Shown: piece by piece, positions 1-9,283 of the stretch
How positions within the stretch are numbered: position 1 is the stretch's first letter
How the letters are laid out: the number at the start of each line of letters is the position of its first letter
Translations under genes and position numbers: made by a program
Notes under the pieces: generated by a model
Told to the model about the DNA's origin: nothing
The model's input: the letters and a program-made list of their open reading frames with translations, nothing else
Database searches by the model: none
Origin: Azoamicus ciliaticola
Lineage (GTDB): Bacteria; Pseudomonadota; Gammaproteobacteria; UBA6186; Azoamicaceae
Direction of reading: 5' to 3'
NCBI RefSeq assembly: GCF_902860225.1
Contig: NZ_LR794158.1
Location: 228,521-292,520, forward strand
DNA length: 64,000 bases

Positions 1-1365
1 ACTACCTATACCCAAAAAATTAGATAATTCTGTATTTAAATTTATACTAAATCCATCATCATTACTATACGATAAGCCAGCAGTTACTTTACCAAATTTT
101 TGCTCATCAATAATGTAAAAAATATCAGTTTCTAAATAATCATCAGGATTTTTAACATACTCTATATTAACAGAATCAGCAATACCACTACGAATTATCT
201 CGTTTTTACTGAATTCAACATCATCTAAAGCTAAAATAGAACCTTCTGTAAATGGTAACATTCTTCTTAAAACACTATCGCAAGTTAAAAAATTACCAAA
301 AAAACTTATATACCCAACTCTAGTTTTTAAAGATTTAATAATAGAAAAATTAATACCAACTCTAGATTCACCAGCATAAAAAATAGAAAAATCAATATCA
401 TGATTTAAAAAAACATTTCTCATCAAAAAATCTTTTAACTTAGACTTAACTTCCATTAACAATTCTCTAGAAAAAACATTTCCTATCTTTAAATATGAAA
501 ATATAACAGAGTTAAACTCATCCTCCAAATTATCCTTTTGTAAAATAACTTTATCTCCATGTATATTAATAGAATCAATATGATATAATTCTCCTTCACA
601 AACACTTAATAAAACATTGAAATTATTTTTTTCCTTAGAAAAAAACACTCTAATAAAATCAATGTGAAAATCTGAATAACCTCTATCAAAATAATAAGCT
701 TTCAAATTATCTACATCATTCTCAACTAAATCAGGAAAAAATAAATCATCTTTTAAAAAAAATGACATCCAATTAGAATTAGAATATGATAATGAGGATA
801 TAATTTTATCTTTATCAAAAACAGAAACACCTATTATATCTATATTCTTTATTTTTTGTAAAAAACGCTTATCAAGCTTAATAATTAAATCAACACTATT
901 TAAATCTTTATTAAAATTAACAACTAAATCCATATTTGGAATATTAAATCCAGAATAAGCGTAAAATTGAAACAAATTATTCTTAAAAAAACTAATATTG
1001 TTACCATCATATAAACAACCACGATAAATTTCGAATCTATTTAATAATGACAAAACATATTCTTTATCAGAATCTACATGCAAAACTACTTTTTTAATAA
1101 TAGGTTTTTCAACACAAAAAACTTTAATTTCTTTATTATTCCAAAATACTTCTACCTTATTAAAAATATTTAAATCAATGAGTTTTTTAAAAAAAACATC
1201 ATCATTACATTTATAAAAGTTTGTATTATCAAATATTTTATTCAAAATCTCTTCGTGAGAAAAATAATTAAGACCATAAAATTTAACTTTTTTAAAATTA
1301 AATTCTTCTCCAAACAAAGAACATGAATAAAAAAATAAAACAAAAAATATTTTGAAAATAAACAT
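1..1365 (-). CDS. bamA: Outer membrane protein assembly factor BamA, 5' part (runs off left edge)
   Basis: The reading frame opens at an ATG at 1365 and stays open for 455 codons to the window edge, so the C-terminal beta-barrel lies outside. The N-terminus is a short hydrophobic leader (MFIFKIFFVLFF) like a Sec signal. What follows resembles POTRA repeats. The last of these is clearest: it has the GN..T.D.VLRR pattern of POTRA5, then a segment resembling the POTRA5-barrel junction (FGKVTAGLSYSNDDGFS). BamA is the essential insertase that folds outer-membrane barrels, so its presence implies the cell keeps an outer membrane. An in-frame ATG at 1383 would add six residues to the leader; neither start has a clear ribosome binding site. 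The protein is very divergent and F/N/D rich. Family assignment rests on the POTRA5 region. Confidence 0.85.
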   Translation of the reverse strand, partial: MFIFKIFFVLFFYSCSLFGEEFNFKKVKFYGLNYFSHEEILNKIFDNTNFYKCNDDVFFKKLIDLNIFNKVEVFWNNKEIKVFCVEKPIIKKVVLHVDSDKEYVLSLLNRFEIYRGCLYDGNNISFFKNNLFQFYAYSGFNIPNMDLVVNFNKDLNSVDLIIKLDKRFLQKIKNIDIIGVSVFDKDKIISSLSYSNSNWMSFFLKDDLFFPDLVENDVDNLKAYYFDRGYSDFHIDFIRVFFSKEKNNFNVLLSVCEGELYHIDSINIHGDKVILQKDNLEDEFNSVIFSYLKIGNVFSRELLMEVKSKLKDFLMRNVFLNHDIDFSIFYAGESRVGINFSIIKSLKTRVGYISFFGNFLTCDSVLRRMLPFTEGSILALDDVEFSKNEIIRSGIADSVNIEYVKNPDDYLETDIFYIIDEQKFGKVTAGLSYSNDDGFSINLNTELSNFLGIGS

Positions 1366-1443
1366 AAAAAAACACTTAAACATTACAAATAATTAATATT
1401 AAAATAACAATCAAAAAAAATAAAGACAATAAAAAAAATAATA

Positions 1444-2217
1444 TTATCGTTTTATAACAAAACCAGAGTATAAAAAATAAAGACAAAAAATATACATAAA
1501 AAATATAACTAAAAAAATTAAAAATACAGAATAAAATATATTAACTTCAGATATACCTAAAAAAGAATATCTAAAAATATTAACCAAATAAAACATAGGA
1601 TTTAAATAAACAATAATTTTCAAAACCTTTGGTAATAAATCCAAAGAAAAAAATATACCACTAAAATATATAAGCGGAGTTAACACAAAAGTTGGAACTA
1701 AACTAATATCATCAAATTTTTTAGCTAAAATAGCATTAAATAATCCAAATAAAGAAAAAAGTAACGAAGTTAAAAAAAATACAAAGATTAAAAAATAAAA
1801 ATTATAAAAATAAAACTCATTTAAAAAAAATACAAAAAAACAAACCCCATTAAAAATAAAAAAAGCTCTTATTACACCACCAAAAATAAATCCATTTATC
1901 AAAACAAAAAAACTAATTGGTGAAATTAATAGTTCTTCTATATATTTTTGAAACTTAGAACTAAAAAAAGATGATGATACATTAGCATACGCAGAACTTA
2001 TTATAGACATCATTAATAATCCAGGAATTATATACTGAATATATTTATATCCTGACATATACCCAACCTTTAAACCAAGTATCTTACCAAAAATAATAAA
2101 ATACAAAAAAATAGTTATAATTGGAGGTAAAACTGTTTGCGGCCAAATCCTAATAATTCTAAAAAACTCTCTCCTAATTATAGTAAAAAAAGCTATAAAA
2201 TTAAACATTTTTATCAT
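1444..2217 (-). CDS. yadH: ABC-2 type transporter permease, YadH family
   Basis: This is a 257-residue membrane protein with about six hydrophobic segments, the usual size for this family. Several stretches match the E. coli YadH pattern closely: RIWPQTVLPP near residue 24, GLLMMS..SSAYANVSSSFF, and KKFDDISLVPTFVLTPL in the second half. It would form the membrane channel of an exporter powered by the ATPase encoded just upstream. The start overlaps the end of that gene by 17 bp, so the two are translationally coupled. The substrate of YadGH is unknown. A NosY-type copper exporter was considered because ApbE follows in the same cluster, but the sequence pattern is YadH. Function beyond 'exporter permease' is not claimed. 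Confidence 0.88.
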   Translation of the reverse strand: MIKMFNFIAFFTIIRREFFRIIRIWPQTVLPPIITIFLYFIIFGKILGLKVGYMSGYKYIQYIIPGLLMMSIISSAYANVSSSFFSSKFQKYIEELLISPISFFVLINGFIFGGVIRAFFIFNGVCFFVFFLNEFYFYNFYFLIFVFFLTSLLFSLFGLFNAILAKKFDDISLVPTFVLTPLIYFSGIFFSLDLLPKVLKIIVYLNPMFYLVNIFRYSFLGISEVNIFYSVFLIFLVIFFMYIFCLYFLYSGFVIKR

Positions 2218-3118
2218 TAATAACAGAATTTAAAAAAAAATCTTCAAGTGGATTATTTCTCATAGAAATACTGAAAATATTAATATTATTAGACATTAAA
2301 AAATATAAAAATTCATTCAAGCTATCATTATTTGAAAGATGCAAATCTATAGTATTTTTGTCTAAAATAGAAATTTTAAAACGATTAAAAGATAATAATT
2401 TATCTACACTACATACTTTAATAGTAAAAAATTTATCTAAATTAAAAAAATGCAAATCTTTCATTGCTAATTCTTTTAAAATTGCACCCTTATTAATAAC
2501 AGCAATTTTATTACATAAAGTTTCTACATCACCCATATAATGCGTAGTTAATATAATTGTTTTACCTAATTTATTTAACTCCATTAAAAAATTTAAAATA
2601 ACTTTTCTAGAAAAAATATCAACTCCAGCCGTAGGTTCATCTAATATTAATATATCAGGATTATGAATTAAAGCACGAACTAACATAAGTCTACGTTTCA
2701 TACCACCAGACAAATTAAAACTTATAGTATTACGCTTATCCCACAATTCAAAAAAACTTAATAAAGATTTCACCCTATCAAAAATAAAAGATCTAGAAAA
2801 TCCATAAAATCCAGCTTGATTAAAAACTATGTCAGAAACACTTTCAAATTGATTAAAATTAACATCTTGCGGGACCACACCTATCAAAGACTTAATGAAA
2901 ATAGAGTTATCATCTAAATTAACCCCACTTATAAAAACTTTTCCTGAGGTTTTTTTTATTAAAGAAACTATTATATTTATTATCGTAGATTTGCCTGCAC
3001 CATTTTTACCTAAAATTGCATAAAAATCACCATAATCGATAGATAAATTAATATCATTTAAAGCCAAAAAACCATTATCATACTTTTTTCTAAGATCAGA
3101 TATAAACAAAGCACTCAT
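2201..3118 (-). CDS. yadG: ABC transporter ATP-binding protein, YadG family
   Basis: This is a 305-residue ABC ATPase. Visible motifs are Walker A GKNGAGKS (37-44), Q-loop Q84, signature LSGGM (136-140), Walker B ILILDE (156-161) and the H-loop histidine H193. About 80 residues follow the nucleotide-binding domain, as in DrrA/YadG-type exporters. It energises the permease encoded directly downstream, which its 3' end overlaps by 17 bp. The gene starts 4 bp after the end of the ApbE-like gene, so apbE, yadG and yadH probably form one transcript. All catalytic residues are present, so the ATPase should be active. The cargo cannot be read from the sequence. Confidence 0.9.
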   Translation of the reverse strand: MSALFISDLRKKYDNGFLALNDINLSIDYGDFYAILGKNGAGKSTIINIIVSLIKKTSGKVFISGVNLDDNSIFIKSLIGVVPQDVNFNQFESVSDIVFNQAGFYGFSRSFIFDRVKSLLSFFELWDKRNTISFNLSGGMKRRLMLVRALIHNPDILILDEPTAGVDIFSRKVILNFLMELNKLGKTIILTTHYMGDVETLCNKIAVINKGAILKELAMKDLHFFNLDKFFTIKVCSVDKLLSFNRFKISILDKNTIDLHLSNNDSLNEFLYFLMSNNINIFSISMRNNPLEDFFLNSVINDKNV

Positions 3119-3122
3119 AAAA

Positions 3123-4082
3123 TCAAATGTAAGTCTTAAATTTATAATTAGGAAAATTCAAAATAGATTTTTCTATTATATTTAAATCCATATTAAAAAA
3201 AGCAGTTGATAATGCATCACAAAAGCTACATTTTTCTCCAAAAACAGTGAGAAATAAATAATTTTCTTTTGACTTTAAAGAATATGGGTTTATTATATGA
3301 TGTGAATTATTAAAAGTTTTTTTTAAATATCCAGCTGAAATAGCTATGCTTCCATCAAATAAATCAAAAAAAAAGTCTCTATCATTTAAAAATTTATATA
3401 GACGTTTATCAAAAGAAATTTTCCATGGTAAATTATTAGGCATACCGCCCATAACTCTAACATCTCCTCCAAATTCAATTGCCGCATGTTTTATGCCATT
3501 TTCGGATAAAATATTTAAACATTCATCTATAGTAAACCCTTTGCCAATGCCACCTAAATCAACCATAGAATTTTTTCTATTTAATTTTAAATAATTACCA
3601 TCGAAAATAAAAAGATCATCTTTCATATCACAAAATTCAGTAATATTACCAACAATAGGAACGAAATTATCTATGCCAAATTTATACAACAAATTTCCCA
3701 TTCCCATATCAAAATAACTAAATGTTTTTTTAGATATAAAATCACCAATTTTCAAAACATTTAATGTATCTATTGACATTTCATTAAACCCTAAAGGATT
3801 GTTATTTAATATTCCAACATCAGATAATGGCGAAAATTTTGTTAATACATTTTCTAAATATTTGATTCTGTTAATACTTTTATCAATTACAAATTTACCA
3901 TATGCTAAATCATCACAAAAAATTTGAATTTTACCATTAGTTCCCATTAAATAAAAATCTTCGCATAAAAACTTAGACGAAAAATCTTCTAAAAAAGATT
4001 CATAAAACAAAAAATTAAAAGTAAACGCACTACCAGTTAAAAACACTTTATTTAAAAAACGTCTTCTATCTAAATAAAACAT
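3123..4082 (-). CDS. apbE: ApbE/NosX-like FAD:protein FMN transferase with Tat-like leader
   Basis: This is a 319-residue ApbE-family protein. Family landmarks in order are MGT (46-48), a FSPLSDVGILN segment (83-93), DLGGIGKGFTID (175-186), GGD (205-207), HHIINP (261-266) and CDALSTA (288-294). ApbE proteins use FAD and Mg2+ to attach FMN covalently to a Ser/Thr of a partner flavoprotein outside the cytoplasm. Known partners include the NosR, RnfG and NqrC families. The N-terminus reads DRRRFLNKV before a hydrophobic stretch, close to a twin-arginine leader, so export by Tat is likely. No partner flavoprotein lies in the window. In a denitrifier, NosR would be the natural candidate, but that is inference. 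The gene heads the apbE-yadG-yadH cluster. Confidence 0.87.
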   Translation of the reverse strand: MFYLDRRRFLNKVFLTGSAFTFNFLFYESFLEDFSSKFLCEDFYLMGTNGKIQIFCDDLAYGKFVIDKSINRIKYLENVLTKFSPLSDVGILNNNPLGFNEMSIDTLNVLKIGDFISKKTFSYFDMGMGNLLYKFGIDNFVPIVGNITEFCDMKDDLFIFDGNYLKLNRKNSMVDLGGIGKGFTIDECLNILSENGIKHAAIEFGGDVRVMGGMPNNLPWKISFDKRLYKFLNDRDFFFDLFDGSIAISAGYLKKTFNNSHHIINPYSLKSKENYLFLTVFGEKCSFCDALSTAFFNMDLNIIEKSILNFPNYKFKTYI

Positions 4083-4095
4083 AAATATACCATAA

Positions 4096-4524
4096 CTATT
4101 TTTTAAAATTAATTTTCAAAGCTTCAGCTAAAGTATGCCAAATCAATGTAGCACATTTAACTCTGGCAGGATACTTTCTAACATTAGCCAAAGCATTTAA
4201 ATCACAATAAACTTCATCATAACATATAGACTTTTCATCTTTAATAATCTTTATAAAATAAATAAATAAAGTCTCTGTAATTTTAATCGATTTATTTTTT
4301 AATAATAATGTTAATACAGAAGCAGACGCAGTAGAAACGGAACATCCTATTCCCATAAAAGAAATATCAATTAAAACCTCATTTTCAACACATAAATAAA
4401 TGTCAAACTTATCACCACACAAATGATTAAATCCTGTTGAAAAATGAGTGAATTTATCTAAAATAACTCTATTTCTAGGATTAATACCATGATCAAGTAT
4501 TAAGTCTTTGTACAAATCAAGCAT
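4096..4524 (-). CDS. sufU: SufU-type Fe-S scaffold / sulfur-transfer protein
   Basis: This is a 142-residue SufU/IscU-fold protein. Zinc/sulfur ligands are visible as C36 and D38 (LCGDKF), C61 (GIGCSVS) and C124 (RVKCATL). The spacer between the second and third cysteines is long, and the third cysteine sits in an R.KCA.L context without the IscU histidine. That is the SufU pattern. SufU accepts persulfide sulfur from SufS and hands it to SufBCD. I start at the ATG at 4524: it follows a TTAGG ribosome binding site and lies just after the sufS stop at 4532, whereas an upstream in-frame start at 4557 would overlap sufS. It is the last gene of the suf operon. No sufE or sufA is present here. Confidence 0.9.
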   Translation of the reverse strand: MLDLYKDLILDHGINPRNRVILDKFTHFSTGFNHLCGDKFDIYLCVENEVLIDISFMGIGCSVSTASASVLTLLLKNKSIKITETLFIYFIKIIKDEKSICYDEVYCDLNALANVRKYPARVKCATLIWHTLAEALKINFKK

Positions 4525-4531
4525 AACAAAC

Positions 4532-5755
4532 CTAAGAAAATATTTTCTTAGCCTCAAAAATAGATTTTATTAAAACATCTATATCAGAAAAAATATTGTA
4601 AAAACTCAAAGATACTCTAATAGAAGACGAAATATTATAGAAATTCATAACAGGCATACAACAATGATGACCAGTTCTAACAGAAACACCATAATGATCT
4701 GCTACAGTAGCAAAATCATGTGGATGAATTCCATCTAATAAAAAAGAAATTATACTTGAATTATTATTAGGAGAACCAATTATTTTTACATAAGGTATTT
4801 CAAATAACCTATTGCACAAATAATTAAATAACTCTTTTTTATAAAGAAAAAAATCATCCAAATTATAAAAATTTAAAAAATCAATAAGAGCTCCAAAAGC
4901 TATAACATTAGCTATAGCTGGTGTGCCAGCTTCAAACTTATAAGGTAAATCATTCCATATTATATTGGAAAAACTAACGCTTTTTATCATGTCTCCACCA
5001 CCTTGATATGGAATCATACTATCTAAAAAAGAAGTTTTAGCATATAACACACCAAGACCATTCGGTCCATGCATTTTATGAGAAGAAAAAACATAAAAAT
5101 CACAATCTATATCTTTTAAATCTACTTTACAATGAGAAAATGATTGTGCACCATCTATTAAAACAGGAACATTAACTGAATGTGCTAAAGAAATGATTCG
5201 TTTAATATCATTAATAGTACCTATAGAATTTGAAACATGTGCTACAGATAAAATTTTTGTTTTATGCGTTAACAAAGATTCAATTTTAGAATAATCTATA
5301 GACCCATCATTTAACATAGGTATGATTTTCAATCTTGCATTAAATTCTTTGCACAACATATACCACGGAACTATATTAGAATGATGTTCCATTTGCGAAA
5401 TAAGTACTTCATCTCCAGACTTTAATATCGGTCTTAAATAACTATTAGCAATTAAATTTATACCTTCAGTAGTATTTCTAACAAAAATAAAATTTCTGTA
5501 ATCTTCTCCATTTAAAAAAATATTAAGCTTATTTCTAACATTTTCATATTTTTCTGTTGCTACTTCACTTAAATAATAAGCACCTCTATGAATATTAGCA
5601 TTATATTTAGAATAATATTCACTAAAAGAACTTATAACACACTCTGGAACTTGCGTAATAGCAGCATTATCCAAATAAACCAATTTATTACCATTAACTT
5701 TAATATTTAAAATTGGAAATTTTTTTCTAAAATCATCTAAATCTACAGTTTTCAT
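4532..5755 (-). CDS. sufS: Cysteine desulfurase SufS
   Basis: This is a 407-residue class-V aminotransferase-fold, PLP-dependent enzyme of normal SufS length. The PLP lysine is K227 in SSHKMHG, the ring-stacking histidine is H125 in MEHHSN, and D201 in LIDGAQS contacts the pyridine nitrogen. The catalytic cysteine is C365 in the type-II signature RTGHHCC. It converts cysteine to alanine and holds the sulfur as a persulfide, passing it to SufU encoded 7 bp downstream. It starts 2 bp after sufD. All key residues are intact. The RTGHHC loop identifies SufS rather than IscS. Confidence 0.95.
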   Translation of the reverse strand: MKTVDLDDFRKKFPILNIKVNGNKLVYLDNAAITQVPECVISSFSEYYSKYNANIHRGAYYLSEVATEKYENVRNKLNIFLNGEDYRNFIFVRNTTEGINLIANSYLRPILKSGDEVLISQMEHHSNIVPWYMLCKEFNARLKIIPMLNDGSIDYSKIESLLTHKTKILSVAHVSNSIGTINDIKRIISLAHSVNVPVLIDGAQSFSHCKVDLKDIDCDFYVFSSHKMHGPNGLGVLYAKTSFLDSMIPYQGGGDMIKSVSFSNIIWNDLPYKFEAGTPAIANVIAFGALIDFLNFYNLDDFFLYKKELFNYLCNRLFEIPYVKIIGSPNNNSSIISFLLDGIHPHDFATVADHYGVSVRTGHHCCMPVMNFYNISSSIRVSLSFYNIFSDIDVLIKSIFEAKKIFS

Positions 5756-5757
5756 AA

Positions 5758-7014
5758 TTAATATTTATAATATTTTTCAAATAAAAAAACAAATATATTA
5801 AAATAATATAAACTAACATCACAAATAATATCATTTAAAAAAGCATGTATTAATAAATTTATACACTCATCCTTAGAAAAACCTCTAGACATAAGATAAA
5901 ATAAAACTTCTTCTTCTAAAAATCCAATAGTTGCTCCATGAAAACATTTAACATGATTATTTTTAATAGCCAATTCTGGTAACATATTTATGCTAGAAAA
6001 ATTATCTAATAACAAACTTTTACAAATTACTCCACCATCTGAATTATAAAAATTAAAATCTACATCAATTAAAGCGTTAAAATTGCAAATAGAAAAATCA
6101 GATAAAACAGATTTAAATAAAACTCTGCTAAATGAATTATTTCCATAATGATAAACTTTAGTTGTAATATCATTTTTTGATTTAAACTTTAACAACCTAA
6201 CAACATTTGCAGCAACTTTAGAAAAAACATCAAAAAGAAAAAAATAACAATTAGTTTTAGAATTAGCGCACCCAAATAAATGATTATTATAGTTCAACGA
6301 AGAATTATTATAAATTTTACTGTAAATAGAATATGTATCAAAAGAATTTAAATTAGATTCATTTAAAAAAAAATAATTAACTTTTGAATATTTTTCTAAA
6401 CACATATAATTATTATAATTTACAAATACTTTATCAGACATATTATTTACATAATTAAAAATATTTAAATTCGAACAATTTTCTATTTTTAAAAAGATTC
6501 TCGGAGAATAAAAATTACATTCGTAATCATTATTAAAAAAATTTAAAATATATATAGGTTTATTATTAAAATTATCATTTAAAATAGAAAAATATCTTAT
6601 TTTTTTATAAAATAAAATATTAATAATAAAAAATATATTCAGATTTTTTAAAATACATTCATCATTAAAAAATGAAACATTTTTTATAAAATTATCATCA
6701 AAACAATCAAAAGTATTTAAAACTATATTTGCATTAAAATTTTCTGTTAAAATAAGATGATCATTTAAAAACACACAAATTGGCGAACCATCTACAATAT
6801 TGAAATTTACATATTTTTTATAATCAAAACTAAAGTTTTGTTTAGTTACAATAGAATCAATGCAAGAAAAATCTATATTCTTAATCAAAAATGAATCATT
6901 TAAATAATCAGATTCTAGATATTTATTAAAAAAATTTTTTAATACATCAATATCTAATTCAGATGTTGTTAAATTATTAAATAAATTACTTAAATAAAAA
7001 ACATTATTATCCAT
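5758..7014 (-). CDS. sufD: Fe-S cluster assembly protein SufD
   Basis: This 418-residue protein is so rich in N, F and Y that most of it is unrecognisable. The C-terminal part keeps the SufD pattern: a conserved HGATIGFLEEEVLFYLMSRG segment followed by an acidic helix and a short tail. Position between sufC and sufS confirms it. SufD is the catalytically silent partner of SufB in the SufBC2D scaffold that builds clusters using SufC ATP hydrolysis. The conserved histidine of the HGAT segment is present; in E. coli the corresponding SufD histidine helps iron entry at the SufB-SufD interface. The gene lies 8 bp after sufC and 2 bp before sufS. Confidence 0.9.
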   Translation of the reverse strand: MDNNVFYLSNLFNNLTTSELDIDVLKNFFNKYLESDYLNDSFLIKNIDFSCIDSIVTKQNFSFDYKKYVNFNIVDGSPICVFLNDHLILTENFNANIVLNTFDCFDDNFIKNVSFFNDECILKNLNIFFIINILFYKKIRYFSILNDNFNNKPIYILNFFNNDYECNFYSPRIFLKIENCSNLNIFNYVNNMSDKVFVNYNNYMCLEKYSKVNYFFLNESNLNSFDTYSIYSKIYNNSSLNYNNHLFGCANSKTNCYFFLFDVFSKVAANVVRLLKFKSKNDITTKVYHYGNNSFSRVLFKSVLSDFSICNFNALIDVDFNFYNSDGGVICKSLLLDNFSSINMLPELAIKNNHVKCFHGATIGFLEEEVLFYLMSRGFSKDECINLLIHAFLNDIICDVSLYYFNIFVFLFEKYYKY

Positions 7015-7022
7015 AAAATATA

Positions 7023-7775
7023 CTACGTAAATTGAAAATACCCATTACTATTAATATCATTTAATAACTCCGTATTTCCAGTTTTTACAATTTTCCCATC
7101 ACACATAACATGAATAAAATCTATATCAATATATTCTAATATTCTAGTATAATGTGTTATAATCAAAAAAGAACTATTTTTATTTTTAAAATTATTTATA
7201 GACTTAAAAACATTTTTTAAAGAATCAACATCCAAGCCAGAATCAATTTCATCTAAAATAGATAAACGCGGTTTTAAAAGTAATAGTTGTAAAACTTCAT
7301 TTTTTTTCTTTTCGCCACCAGAAAAATCTACATTTAAATACCTATTTAATAATTTTTCGTCCATTGACAATGACGTCATATAAGTTTTTACTTCATTCAA
7401 AAAAGAAATATTATCTAATGGTTCAATACCATTTATTTTACGTCTATAATTTAAAAAAGATTTAAAAAAATCTAAATTGGAAACTCCTGGTATATCAATT
7501 GGATTCTGAAAACTTAAAAACATTCCATTTAAAGAAATCTCATTTTTAGCTAGCTTAAATAAATCAACACCATTAAATAATACAGAACCAGAAAAAGAAT
7601 AATTAACATAATCACCAGCTAAAAATCTTGCTAAAGTACTTTTTCCAACACCATTAGGCCCCATAATAACATGAACTTCACCAGGTAACATATTTAAATT
7701 AAAATCATTTATTATTTTTTTATCATTTAAAGATACAAACAAATTAGATATTTCTAAAACAAAATTTTTACTCAT
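7023..7775 (-). CDS. sufC: Fe-S cluster assembly ATPase SufC
   Basis: This is a 250-residue soluble ABC ATPase of exact family length. Walker A is GPNGVGKS (39-46), the signature is the SufC-specific FSGGEKKK (151-158), Walker B is LSILDE (171-176) and the H-loop histidine is H208. SufC binds SufB and SufD, and its ATP cycle opens the SufB-SufD interface for cluster assembly. The start codon overlaps the stop of sufB by 4 bp, so translation is coupled. The SGGEKKKNE sequence separates it from transport ATPases. Confidence 0.96.
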   Translation of the reverse strand: MSKNFVLEISNLFVSLNDKKIINDFNLNMLPGEVHVIMGPNGVGKSTLARFLAGDYVNYSFSGSVLFNGVDLFKLAKNEISLNGMFLSFQNPIDIPGVSNLDFFKSFLNYRRKINGIEPLDNISFLNEVKTYMTSLSMDEKLLNRYLNVDFSGGEKKKNEVLQLLLLKPRLSILDEIDSGLDVDSLKNVFKSINNFKNKNSSFLIITHYTRILEYIDIDFIHVMCDGKIVKTGNTELLNDINSNGYFQFT

Positions 7776-9211
7776 CCTACTGCACCTTCTAAACTTAAAT
7801 CTAATAACCTTTGAGCTTCCAATAAAAACTCTAAAGGTAATTCACTAATAACTTGTTTACAAAAACCATTAACTATAATACAAATGGCACCTTCTTCATT
7901 TAACCCACGTTGCATACAATAAAACAATTGTTCATCACTAATTTTTCCAGTAACTGCTTCATGTTCAATTTTAGAAGTGGAATTTTTACTTTTTATACTA
8001 GGATAAGTATAAGCAGAACATTTATTTCCAAATAACAAAGAATCACATTTAGTATAATTTTTTGAATAAAAAGAATTAGATAACATTGAAACAATACCTC
8101 TATAAGTATTTTTAGAATTACCCGAAGAAATACCCTTTGCAATAATAACACTAGTGGTATTTTTACCAACATGAATCATTTTTGTACCAGTGTCTGCTTG
8201 TTGAAAATTATTTGTCACAGCAACAGAATAAAATTCTCCAGTACTATAATCGCCTTTCAAAATAACAGATGGATATTTCCAAGTTATGGAAGACCCAACT
8301 TCTATTTGATTCCACGTTATTTTTGAACCAATTCCTAAACATAACCCTCTTTTAGTAACAAAATTATAAATACCACCCTTCCCATTAGAATCTCCTGGAT
8401 ACCAATTCTGAACAGTAGAATACTTAACTGAAGCATTATCCAAAGCGATTATTTCAACAACGGCAGCATGTAATTGATTTTCATCTCTAATCGGAGCAGT
8501 ACATCCTTCTAAATACGTAACACCGCTATTCTTATCAGCAATAATCAAAGTTCTCTCAAATTGTCCAATTTTAGCAGAATTTATTCTAAAATAAGTAGAT
8601 AAATCCATAGGACAAATAACATTTTTAGGAATATAACAAAAAGATCCATCACTAAAAACAGCTGAATTCAATGCAGCAAAAAAATTATCAGAATAGGAAA
8701 CAACACTACCCAAATACTTTGAAACCAAATCAGGAAAATTAATAACAGCGTCAGAAAAAGAACAAAAAATAATACCATATTTAGCTAATTCTTCTTTAAA
8801 CGTAGTAATTACAGAAACACTATCAAAAACTGCATCAACAGCAATGCCAGAAATACGTTTCTGTTCATCTAAAGAAATTCCAAGTCTATTATAAGTATCC
8901 ACTATCCTAGGATCTAATTCATCTAAAGAATTAATATTTTTTTTAATGTTTGGAGCAGAATAATAAATTATGTCATCATATTTTATAACATCATAAAAAA
9001 CATTTCCCCATTTTGGTTCTTTCATGCATTTCCATTTATAATAAGCCTTCAATCTAAAATCTAATAAAAAATCTGGTTCAGATTTTTTATTAGATATCAA
9101 CCTAATAACATCTTCATTTATTCCAGGTAATATACTATCAGAATCAATATCAGTATTAAATCCAGCAGCATATTCTCTTTTAATAAATTGTTCTAAATTT
9201 ATCTTAGTCAA
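7772..9211 (-). CDS. sufB: Fe-S cluster assembly protein SufB
   Basis: This is a 479-residue SufB, near the usual 470-495, and the best conserved member of the operon. The C-terminal core keeps the cysteine in FGNKCSAY (E. coli C405 equivalent) and the glutamate in KIEHEA (E. coli E434 equivalent), both needed for cluster building. It then continues through the [10 protein letters not shown] and VNGFCKQV segments. It is the scaffold of SufBC2D. I take the TTG at 9211 as the start: a GAGGA ribosome binding site lies 6 bases upstream and the N-terminus matches family proteins. It is the first gene of sufBCDSU. No regulator gene (sufR or iscR) is adjacent; the 72-bp gap to divergent argS should hold its promoter. 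Confidence 0.96.
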   Translation of the reverse strand: MTKINLEQFIKREYAAGFNTDIDSDSILPGINEDVIRLISNKKSEPDFLLDFRLKAYYKWKCMKEPKWGNVFYDVIKYDDIIYYSAPNIKKNINSLDELDPRIVDTYNRLGISLDEQKRISGIAVDAVFDSVSVITTFKEELAKYGIIFCSFSDAVINFPDLVSKYLGSVVSYSDNFFAALNSAVFSDGSFCYIPKNVICPMDLSTYFRINSAKIGQFERTLIIADKNSGVTYLEGCTAPIRDENQLHAAVVEIIALDNASVKYSTVQNWYPGDSNGKGGIYNFVTKRGLCLGIGSKITWNQIEVGSSITWKYPSVILKGDYSTGEFYSVAVTNNFQQADTGTKMIHVGKNTTSVIIAKGISSGNSKNTYRGIVSMLSNSFYSKNYTKCDSLLFGNKCSAYTYPSIKSKNSTSKIEHEAVTGKISDEQLFYCMQRGLNEEGAICIIVNGFCKQVISELPLEFLLEAQRLLDLSLEGAVG

Positions 9212-9283
9212 AATAATTCCTCAAAATATATAATTGAATTCAAAAAAAATTTTTTATAACATTAAAAAAAATAACAAAAAAAA

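Noticed and set aside
1444..3118. NosF/NosY copper transporter next to ApbE
   Set aside because: Tempting because of the ApbE/NosX neighbour, but the permease matches the YadH pattern in several long blocks.
9212..9283. Promoter for argS (TTGAAT at 9234, TATAAC at 9255)
   Set aside because: The spacer is only 15 bp and the sequence is nearly pure A/T, so chance is a sufficient explanation.
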